23,579 nucleotides of DNA from Nitrospira sp. UBA5699. GTDB lineage: Bacteria > Nitrospirota > Nitrospiria > Nitrospirales > Nitrospiraceae. The stretch covers positions 6,783 through 30,361 of the forward strand of contig DIHJ01000106.1 of the NCBI GenBank assembly GCA_002420105.1, given 5' to 3'. Shown in pieces: positions 16,585 through 23,579 of the stretch (position 1 is the first letter of the stretch; every line of letters begins with the position of its first letter). The notes beneath the pieces were generated by a model. It had not been told where the DNA came from and ran no database searches. It saw only the letters and a list, made by a program, of their open reading frames with translations. The position numbers and the translations under genes were made by a program.

Positions 16585-18108
16585 TCAGAGCGTTTTCAGA
16601 GCGGTCTTCATGACTTTCCCGGCGCTGCTCTTGGGAAGCGCCGGCAGGACGACGATCTGTTTCGGCAGGTGGTGCGGGGCCAGCCGATTCTTGCAGAATG
16701 ACGCGACACGCTCCTCCAGGCCGGTCGTGTTCTTGACGCGCGGGACGACGAACGCCTTGACGGCTTCGCCGAGCACGTCGTCGGGAATGCCGATGATCGC
16801 CGCCTCCACCAGCTCGTCACACTCCAGCAATACCTCTTCGATCTGCCTGCAGCTGACTTTCTCCCCGCGGCATTTCAGGAAGTCCTTCGCCCGGTCGACG
16901 ATATAGATGAATCCGTCTTCATCGACTCTGGCCAGGTCGCCGCTGTAAAGCGCGCCATTGCGAAAGATCGCCTGGGACTCCTGGGGCGCCTTCCAGTACC
17001 CCAGGGCGATATTCGCGCCTTCCGCGACGATTTCTCCCACCTCTCCGGGCCTCACCGGACGCCCTCCTTCGTTCAAAACCCTCAACGTCACGCCCGGCAT
17101 CCCTTTCCCGATCGAGCCGAGCTTTGTCTCGAGATCCTCCGAGGGCAAGTACGACAGTCTGGCCGTGGCCTCGGTCTGCCCGTACATGATGAAAATCTTC
17201 GTGTCGGGAAGCGCGTCTTTCAGCTCCCGAATGAAGGCGGGCGCGAGGTATCCGCCCGCCTGTTGCACGTACCGCAAATCGGGGAATTGCTTTTTCCGGA
17301 GGCTCGAATTCCGCAGGAGGATCTGGAAGTGGCTCGGGACTCCGGCAAACCCCGTGCATTTCGTATCGATCATGCGCTGGAGCACGGTTTCCGGATACAT
17401 GAACCGATTGTCCGCGACGACTTCGCCGCCGACGCGCAGATGGGTATGGAGGAGCGACGCCCCGTAGCAATAGTGAAAGGGCAGGACGGCCATGATGCGG
17501 TCCCGCTCGGTCAATTCCAGGTAGGCGATGATCGAGTCCGTGTTCGCGATGATGTTTGCGTGGGAGACCATCACCCCGCGAGGCTGGCCGGTCGAACCGG
17601 ACGTAAACACCAGCGCCGCCAGGTCATGAGGCTCTACGGAGGCATAGACGAGCGATGTCGTCGCGGCTGTCGCCGGGTCGGAAAAGGCCTGCTGGGAAGC
17701 CGCGTGCGGCAGGGGAGGTGTGTCCCCGTCCGTCAGCAGATGTTTCCCGCCGAATCGCGGCCCGTGAGCCCTCATGACCGAACTCTGGGCGCAGATAATC
17801 CGGGCGTCGGTCGTCTCCAGGACGTAATCCAGGTCCCGAGGCCGGCTGTTTGCCGCGATCGGGACAGCGACGAGCCCCGCCTGCATGATTCCCAGGTAGC
17901 AGGCCGCCCAAAAGAGGGAATTGTCGCCGATCAGGAGAACACGATCGCCCTTCAGGGCCCCCAACCCGAGGACGTGGCGGGCGACCCGGTCGGCCTGGGC
18001 GGCCAGCGCTCCATAGGAAGCGTGTGATTGCGGAAAATTGAGGGCGATCCGTTCCGGATTTCTTCCGGCGAGCAGATACTCCGCGACGTTGATCCCTCTG
18101 ATGGTCAC
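16585..18108 (-). CDS. Acyl-AMP ligase (ANL superfamily), probably loads the adjacent ACP
   Basis: 507 residues from a GTG start at 18108; no better in-frame start exists upstream, and the site lies 41 bp after the NAD-synthetase-like gene. ANL motifs: VFTSGSTGQPRG (168-178, AMP/phosphate loop), MYGQTEATARLSY (A5-type), YSGDLARVDEDGFIYIVDRAKDFLKCRGEKVS (A7-A8 region), and KSSAGKVMKTAL near the C-terminus with the catalytic lysine K498. The enzyme activates a carboxylic acid as acyl-AMP and passes it to CoA or a carrier-protein thiol. Two genes upstream in the same operon is a stand-alone ACP, so acyl-ACP formation is more likely than acyl-CoA formation. The acyl chain is not readable from sequence. 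It could serve polysaccharide acylation or prime the NRPS; both are inference. Its 3' end is 8 bp from the convergent PKS gene. Confidence 0.88.
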   Translation of the reverse strand: MTIRGINVAEYLLAGRNPERIALNFPQSHASYGALAAQADRVARHVLGLGALKGDRVLLIGDNSLFWAACYLGIMQAGLVAVPIAANSRPRDLDYVLETTDARIICAQSSVMRAHGPRFGGKHLLTDGDTPPLPHAASQQAFSDPATAATTSLVYASVEPHDLAALVFTSGSTGQPRGVMVSHANIIANTDSIIAYLELTERDRIMAVLPFHYCYGASLLHTHLRVGGEVVADNRFMYPETVLQRMIDTKCTGFAGVPSHFQILLRNSSLRKKQFPDLRYVQQAGGYLAPAFIRELKDALPDTKIFIMYGQTEATARLSYLPSEDLETKLGSIGKGMPGVTLRVLNEGGRPVRPGEVGEIVAEGANIALGYWKAPQESQAIFRNGALYSGDLARVDEDGFIYIVDRAKDFLKCRGEKVSCRQIEEVLLECDELVEAAIIGIPDDVLGEAVKAFVVPRVKNTTGLEERVASFCKNRLAPHHLPKQIVVLPALPKSSAGKVMKTALKTL

Positions 18109-18149
18109 GATAGGCTCAGGCTGAATGGACGTGAACGAAGGGTCCGCCC

Positions 18150-19124
18150 TTATTCGACGACCAATGAATGTGCGTGCAGATACTTGGCGACCTTCCGTTT
18201 GGAATCGATCATCGCATACACGCGCTCCACGAGGTCTTCTTCCATTCCGGCTGCGGCGACCAGATCGGCGGGGGGGATTCCGCGGTCCTTCCCGTAGAGG
18301 CAGAGGTCCATCTTCTCAAGCGGGAGGGTGAAATAGAACTCTTCCTGCGACTGCTCGAGCGAATAGGTATCGGTGGTGGGGGGGCGGCGGCGGATCTCCT
18401 CCGGCACGCCGAGGTAGGCGGCGAGTTGGTAGACCTGTGATTTGTACAGATGGGCGATGGGCTTGAAGTCTGCCGCGCCGTCACCGTTCTTGACGAAGAA
18501 GCCCTGGTCGTACTCGAGGCGGTTGGGAGTCCCGGCGACGGCGTACTGCAGCAGGTCCGCGTAGTAGTATTCCATCATCTTCCGCGCCCGCTGCTTGAAA
18601 TTCGTGGCGGCGACGATTCCGAGGTAAGCCTCCGGCGTCAACCGGATTTTCCTGGTCTGTCCGTCCGGGGACTGGACCACGACGGAAAAAATCGAGTAGC
18701 GGCTGGCATCGAGGAGGCCCGGCAGGACGATCTTGCATTTATAGCCGTCGCCGTATTCAGGAACCACGAGCCTCACCGAATCATCACGCCGCTCATAGCA
18801 GCGGGCTCCCTTGAGAATCGCGCTGATGTCTTCCAATGCCGATTTGGCCTTGAGGGCGTCGGCAACCATCCGTCCGAGCCGCAGGCTGTCGGGAGATGAA
18901 TCGGCCTCCGGCGTAAAGAGAATCTGAATGCGTTCACTGCCCAGGGCCCGTGCGCAGAGAAAGGCCACGACGCTGCTGTCGATGCCTCCGGACACCCCGA
19001 TCACGGCGCCTCTCCGGCGCAGATTGTGAGACACGGTTTCCCGGATCCAGGCGGTGATCCGTTCCGTTTCGGCTGCGGGGTCGAGGCGTAAGATGTCGGC
19101 GGAAATGGTCGAGCGGGTTCTCAT
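18150..19124 (-). CDS. NAD-synthetase-like ATP pyrophosphatase (NadE family, no glutaminase domain)
   Basis: 324 residues from an ATG five bases after the ACP stop, with AAAGG overlapping the ACP end as ribosome site. The PP-loop SGGIDSS is at 45-51. GTPNRLEYDQGFF (197-209) followed by KNGDGAADFKPI and LYKSQVYQLAAYLGVPEEI are the NadE signatures for NaAD/ATP handling. It lacks the N-terminal nitrilase-type glutaminase of long NadE and is ~50 residues longer than the minimal ammonia-dependent form, with extra sequence around residues 100-165. A RRPPTTDTYSLEQSQEEFYF stretch marks a clade that I associate with ACP/amidotransferase gene sets rather than housekeeping NadE. ATP-driven adenylation plus amine transfer to a non-NAD substrate is plausible, with ammonia coming from the neighbouring AsnB. 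Family assignment is firm; the actual substrate is unknown. Confidence 0.85.
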   Translation of the reverse strand: MRTRSTISADILRLDPAAETERITAWIRETVSHNLRRRGAVIGVSGGIDSSVVAFLCARALGSERIQILFTPEADSSPDSLRLGRMVADALKAKSALEDISAILKGARCYERRDDSVRLVVPEYGDGYKCKIVLPGLLDASRYSIFSVVVQSPDGQTRKIRLTPEAYLGIVAATNFKQRARKMMEYYYADLLQYAVAGTPNRLEYDQGFFVKNGDGAADFKPIAHLYKSQVYQLAAYLGVPEEIRRRPPTTDTYSLEQSQEEFYFTLPLEKMDLCLYGKDRGIPPADLVAAAGMEEDLVERVYAMIDSKRKVAKYLHAHSLVVE

Positions 19125-19129
19125 CTAGG

Positions 19130-19414
19130 TTACCTTTGCGCGGGCTGAAGTGAGGGTGCGCCTCCCACGGCGGCGGAGGCCGGAAGTTTGCGTTGCAGAA
19201 AGGCGGCGATCTTCTCGATGGAATCCAGGTTGTCCGGGATGAGTTCCTCGTCGGAGATTTTCACCCCGAACGTCGCTTCGAGGAACCGCACCAATTCGAG
19301 GATGCCGGTCGAATCGATGATGCCGGACTCCATGAACGAATCATCGTTTCGAAGTTTGCCCTCTTCTCCGAACAGATAGTTGTCGATGACGAATGTCCGA
19401 ATCTTCTGCACCAT
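19130..19414 (-). CDS. Stand-alone acyl carrier protein
   Basis: 94 residues, ATG at 19414 with GGAGG (19425-19429) ten bases upstream. The phosphopantetheine site is Ser35 in SGIIDSTGILELV, followed by FGVKISDEEL and DNLDSIEKIAAFL, the standard helix II-III region of a type II ACP. It lies between an amidotransferase gene and the NadE-like gene, with the acyl-AMP ligase further along in the same direction. It most likely carries the acid activated by that ligase, either to the beta-helix acyltransferase at the head of this operon or to the first condensation domain of the NRPS. The D-S-T variant of the usual D-S-L is common in such discrete ACPs. It needs activation by a phosphopantetheinyl transferase, which is not in this window. 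Confidence 0.9.
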   Translation of the reverse strand: MVQKIRTFVIDNYLFGEEGKLRNDDSFMESGIIDSTGILELVRFLEATFGVKISDEELIPDNLDSIEKIAAFLQRKLPASAAVGGAPSLQPAQR

Positions 19415-19501
19415 AACGCTTCACCCTCCGCCGAATGGTTGCCTGACAGAAGCCGGGTTGGGCCCGACCTCCTCAAAGCTTCGTGGCAAGTATAGCCGAT
19501 C

Positions 19502-21469
19502 TCACGATCCCAGTAGAGCCGGACTTTCGTAGGGGAGGGGGGCGTCCGGTCCGCCACGCCGCCTCACCAGTCGATCGATCAGCACGGTCGTCGACAGGAT
19601 GCCGATGAGGGCCATGTTGTCTTTGACTCCCGTGTCGCGTCCGGAGCGGAACTTCTGCAGCAGCGCCGCCGTGGCTCTCGGGTCGAAGACCCCGTCTTGC
19701 TTGATTCGTGCCGGGGTGAGGAGGTCCTCTGCGTAGCTTTCTTTTTGACCGAAAAAGCTTCTCCCGTCCGGCGCCCGGTACGGTTGCTTGTGCCGGGTTC
19801 GGATCGACTCGGGGATCAATCCCTTCACAGCCTGCTTGAGCAAGTGCTTTTGGTCAAGAACTTTCATTTTCAGGCTCGTCGGCAACCTGGCGGAGAATTC
19901 CACGACGCGGTGGTCCAGGAACGGGTACCGCCCTTCGACGGCGTGGGCCATCGCCATACGATCGCCTTGGGACGAAAGAATATAGCCGGGCAGGAGGTAC
20001 TGAGCCTCAAGGAATTCCGCTCGGCTGAACGGCTCCCAAGCGGAGTATCGCTTCGGCAGTTGAAGCCGCAGGTCCGCGGTGCCGTCATAGGAGTTCAGTG
20101 CGGCCTTTGTCGTCTCGGAAAAGAACAGTTTGGACTTTGCCGTCAGGTCCCAGCGAGGCAGATGCGAGAAGAAAAGATTTTCCGCATCCCGTTCCGTGAC
20201 ACGGAAGAAGTGCTTCAAGTAGTCCAGCGATTGACGCTGGATGTTATCCATGTAGGGGTAGAGCCGTTTCAGCAGCAGGGGGCGGCGGGACGATTCGGGC
20301 TGCCGGCTCCAAAAGTGCCGGATTTTGGTCTCTTTGAAAATGTCATAGCCCCCCAGCACTTCATCGGCGCCTTCCCCGGTCAGAACGACCTTGAAGCCGC
20401 TGTCCTGCACCAGTTTGGAGAGCAGGTATAACGGAGCCGGCGCGGTCCGTACGACCGGTTGCTCCGTGTGCCAGATGACATCGGGAAAGACCCGGGCGAT
20501 GTCCTGGTGGCGACAGCGGATGTCGCTGTGCGAGGTTCCGAAAAAAGAGCTGGCCTCCCGCTGGTAGGAGCTTTCGTCGAACTCGCCGTCCTCAAAGCCG
20601 ACGGAGAACGTCCGAAGCCGTTCGCCGGCGTTTTTCCGCACCAGCGCCGTGATGACGGTGGAGTCGAGGCCGCCGCTGAGATAAGCGCCGACTGGGACGT
20701 CCGATCGCAACCGGATCCTGGTGGCGTCCTGGAGCAGCGCCAGCAGTTCTTCCGCCAGTCGCGCCTCGGCGCCGCTGTCGACCGCCGGCTGGGGGGCCAG
20801 GTCGAGTGTCCAGTAGGGAAGCAAGGTGACAAGGCCGTCCTGCACCACCATGGAATGGCCGGGAGGCAACTGCCTGATGTCCCGGAACGCCGTTCTCGGC
20901 GGCAAGGTCACCCAAAACGTGAAAATTTGATCGAGTGCGGTCAGGTCGAGCGCACTGTCGACCTCCGGACAGGCCAGCAGGGCCTTGATCTCCGAAGCGA
21001 ACAGAAAACTGTCCGCGGTTTGCGTGTAGTACAAGGGCCTGACGCCGAACCGGTCACGGGACAGAAACAGCTTGCGCTTCGGGGCGTCCCAGATGGCAAA
21101 CGCCCACTGTCCGTTCAGACGCTCCACGCAGCGTTCGCCTTCCTCCCGGTACAGATGAAGCAGGACTTCCGTGTCGGAATGAGAAGTGAACCGGTGGCCC
21201 TTCTTGATCAGTTCTTCCCGAAGTTCGACGTAATTGAAGATCTCGCCGTTGAACGTGATCCAAAGGGAGTCGTTCGCGGCCGCCATCGGTTGGTGCCCGC
21301 CCGCAAGGTCGATGATGCTCAATCTGGCATGCGCGAGACCGACCGGACCGTGGCGGTAGATTCCGACGTCGTCCGGCCCCCGATAGCGAATGGCTCCGAT
21401 CATCCGGCTCAGCAGTTCCCCGTCGGCCGACCCTCCGCGCAGATGGATGCTGCCGGCTATTCCGCACAT
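19502..21469 (-). CDS. Glutamine-dependent asparagine synthetase-type amidotransferase (AsnB family)
   Basis: 655 residues. The start MCGIAGS provides the N-terminal Cys2 nucleophile of a class II glutaminase once Met is removed. RYRGPDD, FNGEIFNY and SDTEVLLHLY follow in the glutaminase half. The synthetase half has SGGLDS (265-270, ATP pyrophosphatase loop) and GEGADEVLGGYD (from 365), then SQGDRMAMAHAVEGRYPFLDHR. It would split glutamine and channel ammonia to an adenylated carboxylate. Length and motifs match AsnB and also its polysaccharide-locus relatives, so free asparagine need not be the product. It sits between an aldo/keto reductase gene (53 bp upstream) and the ACP gene (87 bp downstream). 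Beside an ACP, an acyl ligase and a NadE-like protein, a specialised amidation role is more likely than housekeeping. No strong Shine-Dalgarno precedes the ATG. Confidence 0.9.
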   Translation of the reverse strand: MCGIAGSIHLRGGSADGELLSRMIGAIRYRGPDDVGIYRHGPVGLAHARLSIIDLAGGHQPMAAANDSLWITFNGEIFNYVELREELIKKGHRFTSHSDTEVLLHLYREEGERCVERLNGQWAFAIWDAPKRKLFLSRDRFGVRPLYYTQTADSFLFASEIKALLACPEVDSALDLTALDQIFTFWVTLPPRTAFRDIRQLPPGHSMVVQDGLVTLLPYWTLDLAPQPAVDSGAEARLAEELLALLQDATRIRLRSDVPVGAYLSGGLDSTVITALVRKNAGERLRTFSVGFEDGEFDESSYQREASSFFGTSHSDIRCRHQDIARVFPDVIWHTEQPVVRTAPAPLYLLSKLVQDSGFKVVLTGEGADEVLGGYDIFKETKIRHFWSRQPESSRRPLLLKRLYPYMDNIQRQSLDYLKHFFRVTERDAENLFFSHLPRWDLTAKSKLFFSETTKAALNSYDGTADLRLQLPKRYSAWEPFSRAEFLEAQYLLPGYILSSQGDRMAMAHAVEGRYPFLDHRVVEFSARLPTSLKMKVLDQKHLLKQAVKGLIPESIRTRHKQPYRAPDGRSFFGQKESYAEDLLTPARIKQDGVFDPRATAALLQKFRSGRDTGVKDNMALIGILSTTVLIDRLVRRRGGPDAPLPYESPALLGS

Positions 21470-21522
21470 CTCAGCAGTCCCCCGTGTATGCCGCTTCGAT
21501 CACGCATCAAATGACAAGTGCC

Positions 21523-22431
21523 TCAACGCAGCCGACGGCGCAATCCGCGCGGCAGGACGTTCATCGTCCCGACCGCCAATGTCTGAAGAGGGCCCGGCAG
21601 CCATTGCCTGACCAGTTGGTCGAAGCGGCTGCGACGACGAAATTGAATCCTTGCATCGAGAAGGTCAAGTTGTTCCCGGCTCAGACGCCAGTCCGACGCT
21701 CCGCAATTGTCGAGAATGTGCTCTATTGAATTTCCCTTGGGGATCGCGACGACTCCATCCCTGCACAGGCACCAGTTGATGACGATCTGCGCGGGGGATC
21801 TTCCCGTTGTCTGTGCGAGCTCGTCGATGACGCCGGTGGGGTCGCAATCACGAATCCGGTTGAGGCCTCTCGCGAGCGGGCAATAGGCGATCACGGTTAT
21901 CCGGTTGGCCCGGCAGTACGGCAACAGGTCTTGTTCGATCGTGCGGTCGATGAGGTTGTACCGGACCTGATTGGAAACGATGGGGTGCCTGCCCAAGGCG
22001 TTCTGGGCTTCTTGCAGTTGCGTGACGGAGAAATTGCTGACCCCCGCGAATCTTACCTTGCCGGCGTCCAACAGGCCTGCGACGGCCTGCATCGTGTCGG
22101 CAATCGGGATGGAAGGATTGGGTTCGTGCAGCTGGAGCAGATCGATGACGTCGGTGCCCAATCGTTTCAGGCTGGCGTCGACCGACCGGCGCAGGTCGGC
22201 GGAACGAAAGTGCTGCGGAGAGACTTTCGTCGCAATGAACACGCGCTCGCGCATGCCCCTCACGGCTTCGCCGACCGCCGCTTCGGTTCCGTAAGATTCC
22301 GCCGTATCGATGAACAAGGCTCCGGCTTCCAAGCCTTTTCGCAGCGGGCCGGGCCCTGCGTGATAATCCCATGTGCCGATGCCGACTTCAGGGATGAACA
22401 CGCCTGTGTTTGCGAGTTCGGTGAGGATCAC
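21523..22431 (-). CDS. Aldo/keto reductase
   Basis: 302 residues if started at the GTG at 22431. The frame is open back to 22611, but that extra ~60 residues is arginine/serine-rich, unlike the family, and overlaps the acyltransferase gene. The GTG lies 13 bp after that gene's TAA, with TAAGG as a possible ribosome site. The catalytic tetrad is readable: Asp42 and Tyr47 (FIDTAESYG), Lys69 (FIATK), His102 (LLQLHEP). NADPH-binding features VSNFS, NQVRYNL, PLARGL and IPKGNSIEHI follow in order. It should reduce an aldehyde or ketone with NAD(P)H; the substrate is unknown. The C-terminal ~30 residues are basic and extend past the barrel. Placement between an acyltransferase and an amidotransferase suggests modification of a sugar or acyl intermediate. 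Confidence 0.88.
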   Translation of the reverse strand: MILTELANTGVFIPEVGIGTWDYHAGPGPLRKGLEAGALFIDTAESYGTEAAVGEAVRGMRERVFIATKVSPQHFRSADLRRSVDASLKRLGTDVIDLLQLHEPNPSIPIADTMQAVAGLLDAGKVRFAGVSNFSVTQLQEAQNALGRHPIVSNQVRYNLIDRTIEQDLLPYCRANRITVIAYCPLARGLNRIRDCDPTGVIDELAQTTGRSPAQIVINWCLCRDGVVAIPKGNSIEHILDNCGASDWRLSREQLDLLDARIQFRRRSRFDQLVRQWLPGPLQTLAVGTMNVLPRGLRRRLR

Positions 22432-22444
22432 GGCTGCGTCCGCC

Positions 22445-23542
22445 TTATGGAGCAGAGGAGGGAAGCGGCGGAACCCGGTACGTCCGGACTCCGTACCGTT
22501 TGAGGAAGTTCGACACCTCGTCGCCCAGGTCGTTCGACATGCGGGATTGTTCCTTCTTCGCGATCTCGATCCACATGGTGCCTTCAGACCGTAATCGCTC
22601 ACGGATGTCATCCGGAATATCCCACAGGCTCAACAACACCTGAACCGACCCCGGCGACAGGTGCTGGACCGTCTCCCGAACGTCTCCGTCGACTACTTCC
22701 AAGGTCCATGAGCCGCCACCGCGATTCCACCAGCCGGATGCCGGTTTTGAGATGCGGTAACGGTGCCCGGTCTGCTCGCAATGCAGGCCGGAATCCCGGA
22801 AGAACCGGATCATCTCGCTCACGATATTTCGGAAAATGTCCGTCTTGTCCTTGTCGGACACGTCTTTGGGGAAGTCCGGCGCCTTGCTCACGACCCGGGC
22901 GGGAAATCCGAGGGCCAGGCAGCGGGGAGGTATTGTGCCGTGCACGACGGAACGGGCTCCCACGACCGCGCCGTCCCCGATCTTGGTATTGGGCAGGACG
23001 AAGACTCCCCAGGCCAGCGAGACGCTGTTGCCGATTTCGATCGGTTCGAAGTCGACGGCGTATCCCTCGAATTTGCTCAGGAACGAATTGTGGCCGAATA
23101 TCAGGCAATGTCCGCCGATGCCGGAATCGTCTCCCACGACGATCGACTTGGCCGGATTGATGAAGGACATCTGCATGATCTGGCAGTTGCGCCCGAGCAC
23201 GAAGCGGGAGTCCGGGAACTGCAGACCGCCGATGAAGACCTGCTCGTTGATCTTGCTGCCCTCGCCGATCTGCAGGTGAGGCGTATCCAGAAACGTCGTC
23301 GATCCGATCTGAACGTGGGCGCCGATTCGGATGTCCTTGCCGCGCACGATCGTCAGAAATCCGATCGAAGTGTGATCGCCTACCTCGACCCGATCTCCGC
23401 AGATCACCGAGCCAAACCCGATCGAGACCCCTTTGCCGATGCGATAACCTCTCAGCCGGTAGATCCAGTTCTTGATACGGCCGGGCCACAACCCGAACAA
23501 CAGGATCTCTCTGACCGGGATACGGGATTTTTCTATCAGCAC
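22445..23542 (-). CDS. Left-handed beta-helix (hexapeptide repeat) acyltransferase with a C-terminal extension
   Basis: 365 residues from GTG 23542, which has GGAG five bases upstream; the frame stays open to the window edge, so an earlier start outside is possible. Residues ~33-222 are hexapeptide repeats (YRIGKGVSIGFGSVI, RVEVGDHTSIG, HLQIGEGSKINEQVFIGG, PIEIGNSVSLAWGVFVLPNTKIGDGAVVGARSVV), ending IPPRCLALGFPARVV, the usual end of LbH O- or N-acyltransferases. IFGHNSFL carries the likely catalytic histidine. After ~225 comes ~140 residues with no repeat pattern (FRNIVSEMIRFFRDSG, WTLEVVDGDVRETVQHL, LRSEGTMWIEIAKKEQ) that I do not recognise. Members acetylate or acylate sugars using CoA or ACP donors. 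This is the first visible gene of the - strand block, upstream of the ACP and ligase genes, so an ACP-bound donor is possible. Confidence 0.85.
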   Translation of the reverse strand: MLIEKSRIPVREILLFGLWPGRIKNWIYRLRGYRIGKGVSIGFGSVICGDRVEVGDHTSIGFLTIVRGKDIRIGAHVQIGSTTFLDTPHLQIGEGSKINEQVFIGGLQFPDSRFVLGRNCQIMQMSFINPAKSIVVGDDSGIGGHCLIFGHNSFLSKFEGYAVDFEPIEIGNSVSLAWGVFVLPNTKIGDGAVVGARSVVHGTIPPRCLALGFPARVVSKAPDFPKDVSDKDKTDIFRNIVSEMIRFFRDSGLHCEQTGHRYRISKPASGWWNRGGGSWTLEVVDGDVRETVQHLSPGSVQVLLSLWDIPDDIRERLRSEGTMWIEIAKKEQSRMSNDLGDEVSNFLKRYGVRTYRVPPLPSSAP

Positions 23543-23579
23543 GGGATCTCCGTCGGCAAATACGACACGTGCGGGTTCA

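Noticed and set aside
16585..16605. Short direct repeat (cagagcg twice) at the ligase 3' end
   Set aside because: It comes from repeated Lys-Thr-Leu-type codons at the C-terminus; too short to be an element.
19415..19501. TATACT (- strand, 19489-19494) as an internal promoter for the ACP-NadE-ligase genes
   Set aside because: A good -10-like hexamer, but no convincing -35 at the expected spacing; the gap could equally be a plain intergenic leader. The CGGG/CCCG inverted repeat nearby has no T run, so it is not a terminator.
22432..22611. N-terminal extension of the aldo/keto reductase frame
   Set aside because: Arg/Ser-rich, unlike the family, and lies inside the acyltransferase gene; GTG 22431 gives the normal family N-terminus.

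Overview
This is a GC-rich window with long, dense, closely spaced genes and no RNA genes, insertion sequences or CRISPR arrays. It is secondary-metabolite territory from an environmental bacterium. Gene content and base composition would fit a Nitrospirota, deltaproteobacterial or similar lineage, but the sequence alone does not fix the taxon.

Layout: two converging blocks. On the + strand (1-16576) lie the 3' end of a probable SAM-dependent methyltransferase, a JmjC/cupin-8 type Fe(II)/2-oxoglutarate oxygenase, a six-domain NRPS (C-A-PCP-E-C*-PCP, about 2.1k residues) and a hybrid PKS-NRPS (KS-AT-ACP-aminotransferase-C-A-PCP-TE, 2930 residues). On the - strand (23542 down to 16585) lie a left-handed beta-helix acyltransferase, an aldo/keto reductase, an AsnB-type amidotransferase, a free acyl carrier protein, an NAD-synthetase-like ATP pyrophosphatase and an acyl-AMP ligase. 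The two blocks end 8 bp apart.

How the genes may work together (inference): the first adenylation pocket reads as serine and an epimerase follows it, so D-serine is expected. The PKS module then adds one malonyl unit, has no ketoreductase, and carries an in-line PLP aminotransferase that would turn the beta-ketone into an amine. The last module reads as alanine (or glycine), and a cysteine-nucleophile thioesterase releases the product. Extending a seryl thioester this way would give a 3,4-diamino-5-hydroxypentanoyl unit joined to Ala/Gly, probably N-acylated because the line opens with a condensation domain.

The oddest element is the second condensation domain. Its catalytic HHxxxDG has become PALLLDG, and its module has no A domain. 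This resembles degenerate condensation-family domains (X or Interface type) that recruit tailoring oxygenases, and an oxygenase gene sits directly upstream.

The - strand block looks like an acyl-ACP/amidotransfer cassette of the kind I associate with surface polysaccharide loci. It may be independent, or its ligase and ACP may supply the starter acyl group. No MbtH, phosphopantetheinyl transferase, transporter or regulator lies in the window.
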